Part shown: positions 1 to 7,650 of the stretch, in pieces
Position numbering within the stretch: the first letter of the stretch is position 1
How the letters are laid out: the number at the start of each line of letters is the position of its first letter
Assembly (NCBI GenBank): GCA_051893155.1
Contig: JBJFGY010000007.1
Location: 1 to 17,551 of the forward strand
From: UBA6448 sp051893155
Lineage (GTDB): Bacteria; Bacillota_I; Bacilli_A; RF39; UBA660
Direction of reading: 5' to 3'
Length of the DNA: 17,551 bases
Notes under the pieces: generated by a model
Seen by the model: the letters and a program-made list of their open reading frames with translations, nothing else
Databases searched by the model: none
Told to the model about the DNA's origin: nothing
Translations under genes and position numbers: made by a program

Positions 1-39
1 TTCGTTAATATAATACAATATTTATTATGCAAAAAGCAA

Positions 40-68
40 TTGTATTTTATAAAAAAATTTGATACACT
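40..68 (+). promoter_or_regulatory. Predicted promoter of the 89-586 gene
   Basis: A TTGTAT -35 box (40-45) lies 17 bp before a TACACT -10 box (63-68). TGA directly before the -10 box gives the TGn extended -10 feature. Transcription would start near 75, at the edge of the ribosome binding site (GTAGGAG, 76-82), 14 nt before the start codon. Inferred by eye; the -10 box is only 4/6 to consensus. Confidence 0.45.
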
Positions 69-88
69 TTTTATAGTAGGAGTATGAT

Positions 89-586
89 ATGAATAATACT
101 TATGATGATGCATATTTTGAAAATTTAACTAAAGAAGCAAATGTAATATATCGTTGTTTATACTTAAATAAAATTAATGATAATTTAAAAGATGCTATTA
201 ATAGTTATTTAGATGTTTATTTTGAAGCTTATAAAAAATATGTTAATTTAACTAATAAAAATGATGTTATTACTAATATATTTAATATATTACAAGGTCC
301 AATAAACGAAGTTGATAATCCATATAATTTAGCATTAAATGATGGTAAACCTCATCCTGCAATAGACCTTATTAAAGAAAAACTAGCAAAATTTTATGCA
401 ACACTTGAAGAAAATTCTTATAGTCAAAACAAAGGTATTTCAAGATCACTTACTCCAATGAGTACTAAAGGAATTAAACTTACTATTGATGATGAAAATG
501 GATTTACTAAATCAATATTTATAATTATTATAACTATTATATTAGGTATTATTATTGCCTTACTTACAATTTATTTCAAAAAATAA
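89..586 (+). CDS. Hypothetical tail-anchored membrane protein
   Basis: I do not recognise this 165-residue protein. The N-terminal ~140 residues are soluble, polar and rich in Asn, Lys and Tyr, with a predicted helical stretch around residues 10-70 and a flexible Ser/Asn-rich linker around 108-128. Residues 141-162 are a single strongly hydrophobic segment followed by Tyr-Phe-Lys-Lys, with no N-terminal signal peptide. This is a C-terminal tail anchor that would leave the main domain in the cytoplasm. The start is supported by GTAGGAG six bases upstream. It is a single-gene transcription unit with its own promoter and a terminator directly after the stop. It converges on the queA-tgt operon, and nothing in the context tells its function. 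Confidence 0.75.
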   Translation: MNNTYDDAYFENLTKEANVIYRCLYLNKINDNLKDAINSYLDVYFEAYKKYVNLTNKNDVITNIFNILQGPINEVDNPYNLALNDGKPHPAIDLIKEKLAKFYATLEENSYSQNKGISRSLTPMSTKGIKLTIDDENGFTKSIFIIIITIILGIIIALLTIYFKK

Positions 587-604
587 AAAGCCTATTGGCT
601 TTTT
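585..604. terminator. Bidirectional Rho-independent terminator
   Basis: A hairpin with an AAAAGCC/GGCTTTT stem (586-592 with 597-603) and a TATT loop has an A-run on one side and a T-run on the other, so it can terminate transcription from both directions. It separates the convergent genes 89-586 (+) and 604-915 (-), and touches both stop codons. Confidence 0.75.
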
Positions 605-915
605 TAAATTGGATAAAAAACTTTTTTATCACTATAGAGTATTACATAAGAATTTTCACTATATATTTCTTTAGTTTTTGGATCAACAATATTATCTACT
701 AAATAGCCATTATCATAAAGTTCTTTTAATGTAATTGTAGATCCTTTACATTTTCCTTCATAATAACATTTATATGCAGATTCTGTTACTTTTTTTTCAT
801 TTACTATATATAATTTTTCTTCATTGGTTTTAATTATTTTATAAAATGTGGGAATAGAAATAATTAAAAAACATGAAATTATAGTTATATATATTACTAT
901 TTTATTTATATTCAT
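604..915 (-). CDS. Small pilin-like membrane protein
   Basis: A 103-residue protein with one N-terminal membrane segment (about residues 5-27) and a short extracytoplasmic domain. The layout after the helix resembles small type II/IV pseudopilins of Gram-positive bacteria: a helix with a Cys pair (C50, C56), then a Thr-Leu-x-Glu-Leu motif, Gly-Tyr-Leu, Asp-Pro-Lys-Thr, and a Ser-Tyr-Val strand. The prepilin peptidase site (Gly followed by Phe-Thr-Leu-Ile-Glu) is missing, so it would stay membrane-anchored. An in-frame ATG at 927 gives 107 residues, but the ATG at 915 is preferred because GGAGAAGGGT sits directly before it and nothing comparable precedes 927. It overlaps the end of tgt by 14 bp and is probably co-transcribed. 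The pilin-like fold is an inference from sequence pattern; function is unknown. Confidence 0.65.
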   Translation of the reverse strand: MNINKIVIYITIISCFLIISIPTFYKIIKTNEEKLYIVNEKKVTESAYKCYYEGKCKGSTITLKELYDNGYLVDNIVDPKTKEIYSENSYVILYSDKKVFYPI

Positions 916-2029
916 ACCCTTCTCCATAATAATTTAAAATAAAATTATCTCTATATTGTTCAAGCGTTCCATTTTTAATATTATCTCTTATTTCTTCCAT
1001 TAAATGTTCTAAAAAATAAATATTATGAATTGAAAGAAGTCTTGCTCCAAAAGTTTCATTATTTGTAATTAAATGTCTAATATAACTTTTGGTATAATTT
1101 TTACAAGCATAACAATTACATGTTTCTTCAATAGGGGTAAAATCTTCTTTATATTTACTATTTTTTAAATTAATTTTACCATTTTTAGTATATGCATGAC
1201 CATGACGAGCAAGTCTTGTAGGACTTACACAATCAAATATATCTATTCCTCTTAAAACATTTTCAATTAAATCAATTGGATCTCCTACTCCCATTAAATA
1301 ACGTATTTTATCTTTAGGTAAATAATCTGTACTCATTTTTACCATTTTATACATTGTTTGTTTATCTTCACCAACACTTGTTCCACCAATTGAATAACCA
1401 TCAAAGTCCATTTCAATAAGTTTTTCTACGCAATGTTTTCTTAAATCGGGATACTCTCCCCCTTGAACAATACCGAAAAGTATTTGATTAGGATTATTAA
1501 ATACATCTTTTCCTCTTTTTGCCCAACGTAAAGTTCTTTCAACAGAATTTTTACAATATTCATAAGTTGCAGGATAACCAATACATTCATCAAAACTCAT
1601 AACAATATCACTACCAAGTTTATTTTGAATTTCAATTGATTTTTCAGGAGTTAAAAATAATTTATCACCATTTAAATGATTTTTAAAATATACTCCTTCT
1701 TCAGTGATATCTTTGGGTTTTGCTAAAGAAAATACCTGAAAGCCACCACTATCAGTAAGAATAGGTCCATCATAATTCATAAATTTATGAAGTCCACCAG
1801 CTTTATTAATAACATCTTCTCCAGGTCTTAACCATAAATGATAAGTATTTGCAAGAATAATTCCACAGCCCATCTCTTTTATTTCTTCGGGAGAAAGTGT
1901 TTTTACCGTAGCATTTGTTCCAACTGGCATAAACATAGGTGTTTCATACGTTTTTCCATTAAATGAAATTTGCCCTATTCTTGCACTAGTATTAGGATCT
2001 TCATAATTTAATTTAAATTCAACTTTCAT
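902..2029 (-). CDS. tgt: tRNA-guanine(34) transglycosylase
   Basis: Exchanges guanine-34 of the GUN anticodons (Tyr, His, Asn, Asp tRNAs) for the queuine precursor preQ1, the first tRNA-bound step of queuosine synthesis. Full length at 375 residues. The TDSGGFQVFSL motif carries the general acid/base Asp (D93), and the IFDCVSPTR motif carries the nucleophilic Asp (D266). The zinc site is Cys304-x-Cys306-x2-Cys309 with His335. The GGEYPDLR and GYSIGGTSVGE substrate loops are present. The start has GAAAGGA upstream. It lies 30 bp downstream of queA in the same direction, the classic queA-tgt order. No preQ1 synthesis genes (queC, D, E, F) are in the window, so whether the base is made or salvaged cannot be seen here. 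Confidence 0.97.
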   Translation of the reverse strand: MKVEFKLNYEDPNTSARIGQISFNGKTYETPMFMPVGTNATVKTLSPEEIKEMGCGIILANTYHLWLRPGEDVINKAGGLHKFMNYDGPILTDSGGFQVFSLAKPKDITEEGVYFKNHLNGDKLFLTPEKSIEIQNKLGSDIVMSFDECIGYPATYEYCKNSVERTLRWAKRGKDVFNNPNQILFGIVQGGEYPDLRKHCVEKLIEMDFDGYSIGGTSVGEDKQTMYKMVKMSTDYLPKDKIRYLMGVGDPIDLIENVLRGIDIFDCVSPTRLARHGHAYTKNGKINLKNSKYKEDFTPIEETCNCYACKNYTKSYIRHLITNNETFGARLLSIHNIYFLEHLMEEIRDNIKNGTLEQYRDNFILNYYGEGYEYK

Positions 2030-2059
2030 AAAAATATCCTTTCTTTAAAAATTATATCA

Positions 2060-3082
2060 TTATTTAATAAACATTGCATCGCCAAAAGAAAAGAAACGAT
2101 AATTATTTTGAATTGCATGCTTATAGGCATTTAAAATATTTTCTCTTGTACTAAAAGCACTAACAAGCATTAAAAGTGTACTTTTTGGCAAATGAAAATT
2201 AGTAATAAGTCCATCAATTGCTAAAAATTTATATCCAGGATAAATATAAATATCAGTTGTTTCATTGCAAGGAACAAATTTATGATATTTATTCATAATA
2301 GATTCTAAAGTTCTTGTAGAAGTTGTTCCAACAGCATATATTTTCCGTTTTTCTTCATTTGCTTTATTTAATCTATCTGCAACTTCTTTAGTCATTATAT
2401 ATCTTTCACTATGCATATGATGTTTAGTAATATCGCTTTCACTTACTGGTCTAAAGGTACCAAGACCAACATGTAAAGTAACATATTCTATTTCTACTCC
2501 TTTTTCTTTTAAACTGTTTATTAGTTCTTTTGTAAAATGAAGTCCCGCTGTAGGAGCTGCAGCACTACCAAGATATTTTGCATAAACTGTTTGATATCTA
2601 CTTTGGTCTTTTAAACTTTTATGAATATATGGAGGAAGTGGCATTAAACCAATTTTTTCAATTTGTTCAATAAAAATTCCATTATATGAAAATTTTACAT
2701 TTATTAATCCTTCTTCTTTTTTTTCTAAAACTGTAGCACTTAAATCATCAGAAAAAGTAATTTTAGTTCCTTCTTTAAGTCTTTTAAATGGTCTTGAAAG
2801 GCACTCCCACGTATCTATTCCTATTTCTTTTAATAAAAGAAGTTCAATATGTGCTCCGGTTTCTTCTTTTTTACCAAATATTCTTGCAGGTAGTACTTTT
2901 GTATCATTTAAAACAAGAACATCACCTTTATTAAAATATGAAACTATATCTTTAAAAACTTTATCTTCAAGTTCACCTGTTTTTTTATCCATAACTAAAA
3001 GTTTTGATTCACTTCGATTTTCTATTGGTGTTTGAGCAATTAAATTTTCAGGTAAATCATAATTAAAATCATTAATATCCAT
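2060..3082 (-). CDS. queA: SAM:tRNA ribosyltransferase-isomerase (QueA)
   Basis: Transfers and isomerises the ribosyl group of S-adenosylmethionine onto preQ1-34 in tRNA, giving epoxyqueuosine. The 340-residue length is normal for the family. Recognisable blocks are LPENLIAQTP (10-19), LNDTKVLPARIFG (58-70), LMPLPPYI (146-153), AAPTAGLHFT (175-184), HVGLGTFRPV (204-213), ITNFHLPKSTLLMLVSAF (293-310) and FFSFGDAM (330-337). An in-frame TTG at 3094 would add four residues. ATG at 3082 is preferred because GGTGAG lies just before it, the predicted transcription start is about 3093, and the family begins at this point. First gene of queA-tgt, divergent from ftsK. Confidence 0.97.
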   Translation of the reverse strand: MDINDFNYDLPENLIAQTPIENRSESKLLVMDKKTGELEDKVFKDIVSYFNKGDVLVLNDTKVLPARIFGKKEETGAHIELLLLKEIGIDTWECLSRPFKRLKEGTKITFSDDLSATVLEKKEEGLINVKFSYNGIFIEQIEKIGLMPLPPYIHKSLKDQSRYQTVYAKYLGSAAAPTAGLHFTKELINSLKEKGVEIEYVTLHVGLGTFRPVSESDITKHHMHSERYIMTKEVADRLNKANEEKRKIYAVGTTSTRTLESIMNKYHKFVPCNETTDIYIYPGYKFLAIDGLITNFHLPKSTLLMLVSAFSTRENILNAYKHAIQNNYRFFSFGDAMFIK

Positions 3083-3099
3083 TTTTCTCACCAATCTGT

Positions 3100-3128
3100 A
3101 TTATAAAGATTTTTTTACTTTTTGTCTA
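3100..3128 (-). promoter_or_regulatory. Predicted promoter of queA-tgt operon
   Basis: On the minus strand, TAGACA (3123-3128) and a perfect TATAAT (3100-3105) are separated by 17 bp. Transcription would begin near 3093, one base before GGTGAG and 11 nt before the queA start codon. That leaves no room for a leader riboswitch such as preQ1. The same TAGACA -35 box is seen before the cyclophilin gene and before toxI. Confidence 0.7.
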
Positions 3129-3147
3129 TTATTTACATTTAAGTTTC

Positions 3148-3176
3148 TTGTAAAAAAAATATAAATTAGATATAAT
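3148..3176 (+). promoter_or_regulatory. Predicted promoter of ftsK
   Basis: TTGTAA (3148-3153), a 17-bp spacer and a perfect TATAAT (3171-3176). The expected start is near 3183, the first base of the GGTGA ribosome binding site, 11 nt before the start codon. It is back to back with the queA promoter without overlapping it. Confidence 0.7.
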
Positions 3177-3193
3177 TATAATGGTGAATAAAG

Positions 3194-5452
3194 ATGGCAA
3201 AAAGAAAAAGAAGTAAAGATAGTCAAAAAAGTCCAAAATATAGCGTAGAACTTACTGGTTTAGTTTTAATTTTAATTGGAATTATCGGTATGGGTTTTGG
3301 CTATATCGGTTCATTTATAAAACAATTTATGATGTTTTTAGCAGGTGAATTTTGGTTTATATTATTATTTGCTATTTTAATATTAGGTTTTTCCATGTTA
3401 TTTAAAAGAAAACTACCTAACTTTTTTTCACAAAGACTTATTGGATTATATGTTTTATTTATAATTATTTTAGTTCTTGGACATTTCAAAATACTTAAAA
3501 GTAATCCCAATTTTTCTGATTTAATGAAAATAACATATAATAATTATATGAATAGAATAGATACAATTAATGTAAGTGATTCCCTATTTTCAAGTGGGAC
3601 AACATCAATTGTAATTGGTGGAGGTTTTATTGGAGCAATATTTGCTGGACTACTTAATATTTGTTTTGGTTTAACTGGCTCAAAAATTGTTCTTGCTGTT
3701 CTAGGTTTATTTGCATTTATCTTAATATTTAATATCACTTTTGCAGACATTCTAAACAAATTTAAGTCTTTATTTAAAAGAAAAGAAAAAGATAATGTTT
3801 CTAATAAAAAAGAATATGTTATTGAAGGTGATGAACTTGTAAGCGTAAAAGATGGTAACAAAGAAAAAGAAATTAAAGAAAAAGAAGATAATAAAATAGT
3901 AATAACAAGTATTGATGATTTGAAAAATAAGAATGTTTTGGAAAATACAATTAAAGATTCATTTAATGATGATAATCCAATTAATGAAGAAACTGAAAGC
4001 AATCCAGATGTTTACCGTCTACCTAAATTTGATTTATTAACACCAAGTGTAAAGAATAAAAAAAATAGCGAAGAAGCATTTGTTAAAGTTAATCAAGAAA
4101 AACTTGAAAGAGTTTTAAACGATTTTGAAATTAAAGGAAAAGTTGTTCAAATACATATTGGACCAGCAGTTACTGAATATGAAATTACTGTACCTAGTGG
4201 CACAAAAGTAAGTCGAATTGTTAGTATTAATAAAGAAATAGCCCTTGCGATGGCTGCAAAAGAAGTTCGTATTCAAGCCCCTATTCCTGGAAAAAATACT
4301 ATTGGTATTGAAATACCTAATAAAGAAATATCGCCTGTTGGCTTTAGAGAAGTTTTAGAAGCTACATGGCAAAATAATGGAGCAAATAAAATTTTAGTTG
4401 CTCTTGGAAAAGATATTATGGGAACTTCTATTTTAGCGGACCTTTCAAAAATGCCTCACCTTTTAGTTGCTGGTTCTACTGGTTCTGGTAAATCAGTATG
4501 TATTAATACAATTATTTGTTCAATTCTAATGCGTTATAAACCAAATGAAGTTAAACTTGTTTTAGTTGATCCTAAAAAAGTAGAACTTTCAAATTATAAT
4601 GGTATACCTCATTTATTATGCCCTGTTGTATCTGATCCTAAAAAAGCTTCTGTAGTACTTCAAAAAGTAGTTGCAGAAATGGAAAAAAGATATGATTTAT
4701 TTGCCGAAAAAGAATTCAAAAATATTGCTGGATATAATGAATGGGTTGATAAAGAAAATAAGAAAAAAACTGAAAATAGAATATCTAAAATGCCATATAT
4801 TGTCGTCATAATTGATGAACTTGCAGATCTTATGCTTGTTGCCTCTAAAGAAGTACAAGACTCTATTATGAGAATTACTCAAATGGCAAGAGCTGCTGGT
4901 ATTCATTTAATTGTTGCCACTCAAAGACCTTCTACTGATATTATTACTGGTGTAATTAAAAATAATATTCCTTCCAGAATTGCCTTTTCTGTTTCATCTG
5001 CAATTGATTCAAGAACAATTTTAGATTCTTCAGGTGCTGAAAGTCTACTTGGTAAAGGTGATATGCTTTACCTTCCAATGGGAGAAAGTCATACAACTCG
5101 TATTCAAGGATGCTACATCTCTGATAATGAAATAAATAAATTAATTGAATATTGTAAAACCCAAAGTAATGCAAAATATGATGAAACTTTTACAAACGAA
5201 GATAATCATTCATCTTCATCAGGAAGTGCAAATTCAGATGCTGGTGATGAAGACCCAATGTATAATGAAGTTGTAGAATTTGCAATTGAAACTGGAAAAA
5301 TAAGTGCTTCATTAATTCAAAGGCGATTTAGATTTGGCTATAATAGAGCAGCACGAATGATAGATCTTTTAGAAGCTCGTGGAATTGTTGGTCCACAAAA
5401 TGGTTCTAAACCACGTGAAGTTTTAGTAAAATTAGAAAAAGAAGATAATTAA
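3194..5452 (+). CDS. ftsK: FtsK/SpoIIIE-family DNA translocase
   Basis: Hexameric ATP-driven double-stranded DNA pump that clears the chromosome from the division septum. The 752 residues show the full three-part plan. An N-terminal membrane domain has four or five hydrophobic segments between residues 19 and 182. A charged linker (about 190-300) is rich in Lys, Glu and Asn. The motor follows, with Walker A GSTGSGKS (427-434) and Walker B IDE (540-542) plus the TQRPSTDIITG and LDSSGAESLLGKGDMLY blocks. After an acidic Ser/Asn-rich connector, the C-terminal gamma winged helix (about 690-748; IQRRFRFGYNRAARMIDLLE) would read the oriented KOPS/SRS sequences. GGTGA six bases upstream supports the start. 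FtsK, SpoIIIE and SftA are hard to separate by sequence alone; no sporulation gene in the window favours SpoIIIE. Confidence 0.95.
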   Translation: MAKRKRSKDSQKSPKYSVELTGLVLILIGIIGMGFGYIGSFIKQFMMFLAGEFWFILLFAILILGFSMLFKRKLPNFFSQRLIGLYVLFIIILVLGHFKILKSNPNFSDLMKITYNNYMNRIDTINVSDSLFSSGTTSIVIGGGFIGAIFAGLLNICFGLTGSKIVLAVLGLFAFILIFNITFADILNKFKSLFKRKEKDNVSNKKEYVIEGDELVSVKDGNKEKEIKEKEDNKIVITSIDDLKNKNVLENTIKDSFNDDNPINEETESNPDVYRLPKFDLLTPSVKNKKNSEEAFVKVNQEKLERVLNDFEIKGKVVQIHIGPAVTEYEITVPSGTKVSRIVSINKEIALAMAAKEVRIQAPIPGKNTIGIEIPNKEISPVGFREVLEATWQNNGANKILVALGKDIMGTSILADLSKMPHLLVAGSTGSGKSVCINTIICSILMRYKPNEVKLVLVDPKKVELSNYNGIPHLLCPVVSDPKKASVVLQKVVAEMEKRYDLFAEKEFKNIAGYNEWVDKENKKKTENRISKMPYIVVIIDELADLMLVASKEVQDSIMRITQMARAAGIHLIVATQRPSTDIITGVIKNNIPSRIAFSVSSAIDSRTILDSSGAESLLGKGDMLYLPMGESHTTRIQGCYISDNEINKLIEYCKTQSNAKYDETFTNEDNHSSSSGSANSDAGDEDPMYNEVVEFAIETGKISASLIQRRFRFGYNRAARMIDLLEARGIVGPQNGSKPREVLVKLEKEDN

Positions 5453-5455
5453 AAA

Positions 5456-5484
5456 TTTACAAAAAAATTGATTTTTGCTAAAAT
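5456..5484 (+). promoter_or_regulatory. Predicted promoter of 5500-6551 gene pair
   Basis: TTTACA (5456-5461), 17-bp spacer, TAAAAT (5479-5484), starting four bases after the ftsK stop. The expected start is near 5491, the first base of GGTGAT, 9 nt before the start codon. Read-through from ftsK is also possible because no terminator lies between the genes. Confidence 0.5.
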
Positions 5485-5499
5485 AAGGATGGTGATATA

Positions 5500-6036
5500 A
5501 TGGCAAAAAAGAAAAGTAAAAAAAATATTTATTCTTTAAAAAGAATAATATATTTAGTACTTATAATTATTATTATAATTTTACTTATATGGTATGCTTA
5601 TTCATGGTATCAAGTTAAAAATGCAGAAAAATATTATAATAGTTATTTATTAAATACAAATACAATTAGTCTAGAAATTAAAGATCTAGATGAAGTTGTC
5701 CAGGTACTAAAAGAATCACCAAATGAATATTTTGTTTTAATTAGCTATACTGGAAATGAAGAAACTTATAATTTAGAAAAAAAATTAAAAGGTTTAATTG
5801 ATAATTATAATTTAAAAGACGAGCTTTATTATATTAATATAACTAGTATTAAAAATGATGATGATCTTTATGTTAAAGTTAATAATACATTTAATACTAA
5901 ATTAATTAATAATGTCCCAGCAATATTATATTTTAAAAATAATGAACTTGTTAATGTAATAAATTATGAAAATACTTCAAAAGTTTATAATGAATTTAAA
6001 AATACTTTAATAGAAAACGGATATGATGAATATTAA
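5500..6036 (+). CDS. Membrane-anchored thioredoxin-fold protein without CxxC
   Basis: 178 residues. A Lys-rich start and a single transmembrane helix (about 14-35) orient the rest outside the membrane. The outer part follows a thioredoxin-like pattern: a helix, a hydrophobic strand (YFVLISY), then the position where CxxC should be but which reads SYTGNEE (82-88), a long helix, a strand (ELYYINITS), and the NVPAILYFKNNEL block with the cis-Pro (P140) and following strand. With no cysteines it cannot be a disulfide oxidoreductase and may act as a binding or accessory subunit. GGTGAT supports the start. It ends two bases before trmL starts, so the two are translationally linked. It resembles the thioredoxin-like genes at 6585 and 8360. 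The fold is inferred from pattern only. Confidence 0.7.
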   Translation: MAKKKSKKNIYSLKRIIYLVLIIIIIILLIWYAYSWYQVKNAEKYYNSYLLNTNTISLEIKDLDEVVQVLKESPNEYFVLISYTGNEETYNLEKKLKGLIDNYNLKDELYYINITSIKNDDDLYVKVNNTFNTKLINNVPAILYFKNNELVNVINYENTSKVYNEFKNTLIENGYDEY

Positions 6037-6038
6037 TT

Positions 6039-6551
6039 ATGATAAATATTGTATTATTTGAACCAGAAATACCACAAAATACTGGTAATATTATGCGAAC
6101 TTGTGTAGCAACAAATTCTACTTTACATTTAATAAAACCTTTTGGCTTTATTTTAGATGATGCTCACATTAAAAGAAGTGGTGTTAATTATATAGATAAA
6201 TGTAAATATTATATATATGAAAATATTGAAGATTTTTATAATAAGAATAAAGGAACATATTATTATTTAACAAGATATGGTCATAAGTCCCAAGATAAAT
6301 TTAATTATTCAAATAAAGATGAAAATATCTATTTTATATTTGGTAAAGAATCTACTGGTATACCTCCTGAATTATTAAAACCACATATAGATAATTGTAT
6401 TAGAATACCAATGACATCAAATGTTAGAGCACTTAATTTATCAAATACTGTAGCAATAATGGTATATGAAGCATTAAGACAACAAGGATATCCAAATTTA
6501 TTAAGTGATGAACCACATAAAAGTAAATATTATATTGAACAGTCAAACTAA
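6039..6551 (+). CDS. trmL: tRNA (cytidine/uridine-34 2'-O)-methyltransferase
   Basis: SPOUT-class methyltransferase that 2'-O-methylates the wobble nucleotide of tRNA-Leu isoacceptors. The 170-residue length is typical of this short single-domain family, with no extra RNA-binding domain. Motifs are PEIPQNTGNIMRTC (9-22, including the conserved N14 and R20), FGKESTGIP (101-109), and IPM followed by NVRALNLSNTVAIMVYEALRQ split over 122-148, the trefoil knot that binds S-adenosylmethionine. The start codon is two bases after the stop of the preceding gene and has no good ribosome binding site of its own, so coupling is likely. A strong terminator follows. Confidence 0.93.
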   Translation: MINIVLFEPEIPQNTGNIMRTCVATNSTLHLIKPFGFILDDAHIKRSGVNYIDKCKYYIYENIEDFYNKNKGTYYYLTRYGHKSQDKFNYSNKDENIYFIFGKESTGIPPELLKPHIDNCIRIPMTSNVRALNLSNTVAIMVYEALRQQGYPNLLSDEPHKSKYYIEQSN

Positions 6552-6570
6552 ATAAGATAATAAATATTAA

Positions 6571-6600
6571 AAAAGGTATAGAAATTAATCTATACCTTTT
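6571..6600. terminator. Bidirectional terminator, trmL / thioredoxin
   Basis: An 8-bp stem GGTATAGA/TCTATACC (6575-6582 with 6589-6596) and an AATTAA loop, with four A's on the left and four T's on the right. It serves both convergent operons. The stop codon and last codons of the minus-strand thioredoxin gene (6585-6600) lie inside the hairpin. Confidence 0.85.
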
Positions 6601-7109
6601 GATTTTATAAAACTAAATAATTCTTCTTCTGATTTATAACCAATAAATCCTGCTACTTGTTTACCACTTTTTGATACAATGACTGTTGGTGTAAAACCAT
6701 ACTCATCTAAAAAATATCCATAAGATTCCGTAACAGTTTCTCCTTCATCAGTTTCATCTAAAGTTTGCGTTGATTTCATTGTAAGTTTACCTATAAATTC
6801 TTGCCACTTTGAAGATGAGCGATCAACTTTAGTAATATCAATATAAAGTGACACAAAATTATATTCAATTTGAGCGTTTTTAATTGAGGGAAGCATTTTT
6901 TCACAAACAGAGCAATCTTCTCTACCTATAAATATAACATGATAATTATCACTTTCAAATAAATTTAGTACTTCATTTATAGTTACTTCTTTCATGAAAG
7001 ATATATCATAAGTTTGCTTTTCTTTATTAAAAAATATAAATAAAACAATAAATAAAATAACTACTAATGCAATTATAATTCCTAAAAAAATTTTAGATAT
7101 TTTATTCAT
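6585..7109 (-). CDS. Membrane-anchored thioredoxin-like protein (CSVC)
   Basis: 174 residues: N-terminal transmembrane helix (about 7-27), then an extracytoplasmic thioredoxin fold. The strand VIFIGREDC leads into a redox-type Cys66-Ser-Val-Cys69 motif, and the cis-Pro is in GFTPTVIV (P141). The insertion between them (about 91-135) is longer than in classical thioredoxin, as in bacteriocin-accessory or TlpA-like proteins. It probably acts as a thiol oxidoreductase on the cell surface; substrate unknown. It is the last gene of the 8977-6585 run. Its ATG is one base after the frr stop with no visible ribosome binding site, so it depends on coupling to frr. Its 3' end is inside the terminator shared with trmL. 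Confidence 0.85.
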   Translation of the reverse strand: MNKISKIFLGIIIALVVILFIVLFIFFNKEKQTYDISFMKEVTINEVLNLFESDNYHVIFIGREDCSVCEKMLPSIKNAQIEYNFVSLYIDITKVDRSSSKWQEFIGKLTMKSTQTLDETDEGETVTESYGYFLDEYGFTPTVIVSKSGKQVAGFIGYKSEEELFSFIKSKGID

Positions 7110-7110
7110 A

Positions 7111-7638
7111 TTAAATTTGCATTAACTCACTTTCTTTAACTTTAATTTCTTCATCAATTAGTTTATTATATTTTTCTACTAACTCTTGAAGATCCTCTAA
7201 AAAAAGTTTTTCTTCATCTTCAGGATATTTTGCATTTATTATTTCCTCTTTAGCATCTTGTCTTATATTTCTTAAAGCAACCCTACCTTCTTCACCAATA
7301 CTTCTTGCAATTTTTACATATTCTTTTCGTCTATCTTCAGTAAGTTCAGGTATAGTTAATATTACCATTTCGCCATTATTTGTAGGATTAATACCTATAT
7401 TTGCTTCATTTATCGCTTTTTCAATATCTTTTATACAAGATTTATCAAATGGCTTAATTAATAATTGTCTTGCTTCAGGAGCATTTATATTAGCTAAACT
7501 TTGAATTGGTGTCATAGTTCCATAATAAGAAACTATAATGCCATTTAAAAGTGCTGGATTTGCTCTTCCAGCTCTAATATTAATTAATTTTGTTTTTACG
7601 CTTTCTAAAGCATTTTTCATTCTATTTTCAGTATCCAT
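7111..7638 (-). CDS. frr: Ribosome recycling factor
   Basis: Splits the post-termination ribosome together with EF-G. Family blocks are clear: IRAGRANPALL (21-31), INAPEARQLLIKPFD (51-65), IEKAI..ANIGINPTNNG (72-89), IPELTEDRRKEYVK (96-109) and ALRNIRQDAKEE (121-132). At 175 residues it is about ten shorter than usual: the N-terminal helix lacks about six residues and the helix-3 hinge region after RQDA is compressed. The start at 7638 is supported by AAAGGA at suitable spacing. In most Firmicutes frr follows tsf and pyrH; here it sits between a hypothetical membrane protein and a surface thioredoxin, which is unusual. Confidence 0.96.
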   Translation of the reverse strand: MDTENRMKNALESVKTKLINIRAGRANPALLNGIIVSYYGTMTPIQSLANINAPEARQLLIKPFDKSCIKDIEKAINEANIGINPTNNGEMVILTIPELTEDRRKEYVKIARSIGEEGRVALRNIRQDAKEEIINAKYPEDEEKLFLEDLQELVEKYNKLIDEEIKVKESELMQI

Positions 7639-7650
7639 ATTTTTTCCTTT

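Noticed and set aside
3083..3094. TTG start for queA at 3094
   Set aside because: It coincides with the predicted transcription start, while the ATG at 3082 has GGTGAG at good spacing and agrees with the family N-terminus.
3083..3128. preQ1 riboswitch ahead of queA-tgt
   Set aside because: The predicted transcript start leaves only about 11 nt before the queA start codon, and no pseudoknot-type aptamer is visible.
3544..4002. Long minus-strand reading frame inside ftsK
   Set aside because: It is antisense to a well-supported FtsK domain, has low-complexity Ser/Leu/Phe composition and no ribosome binding site. Shadow frame.
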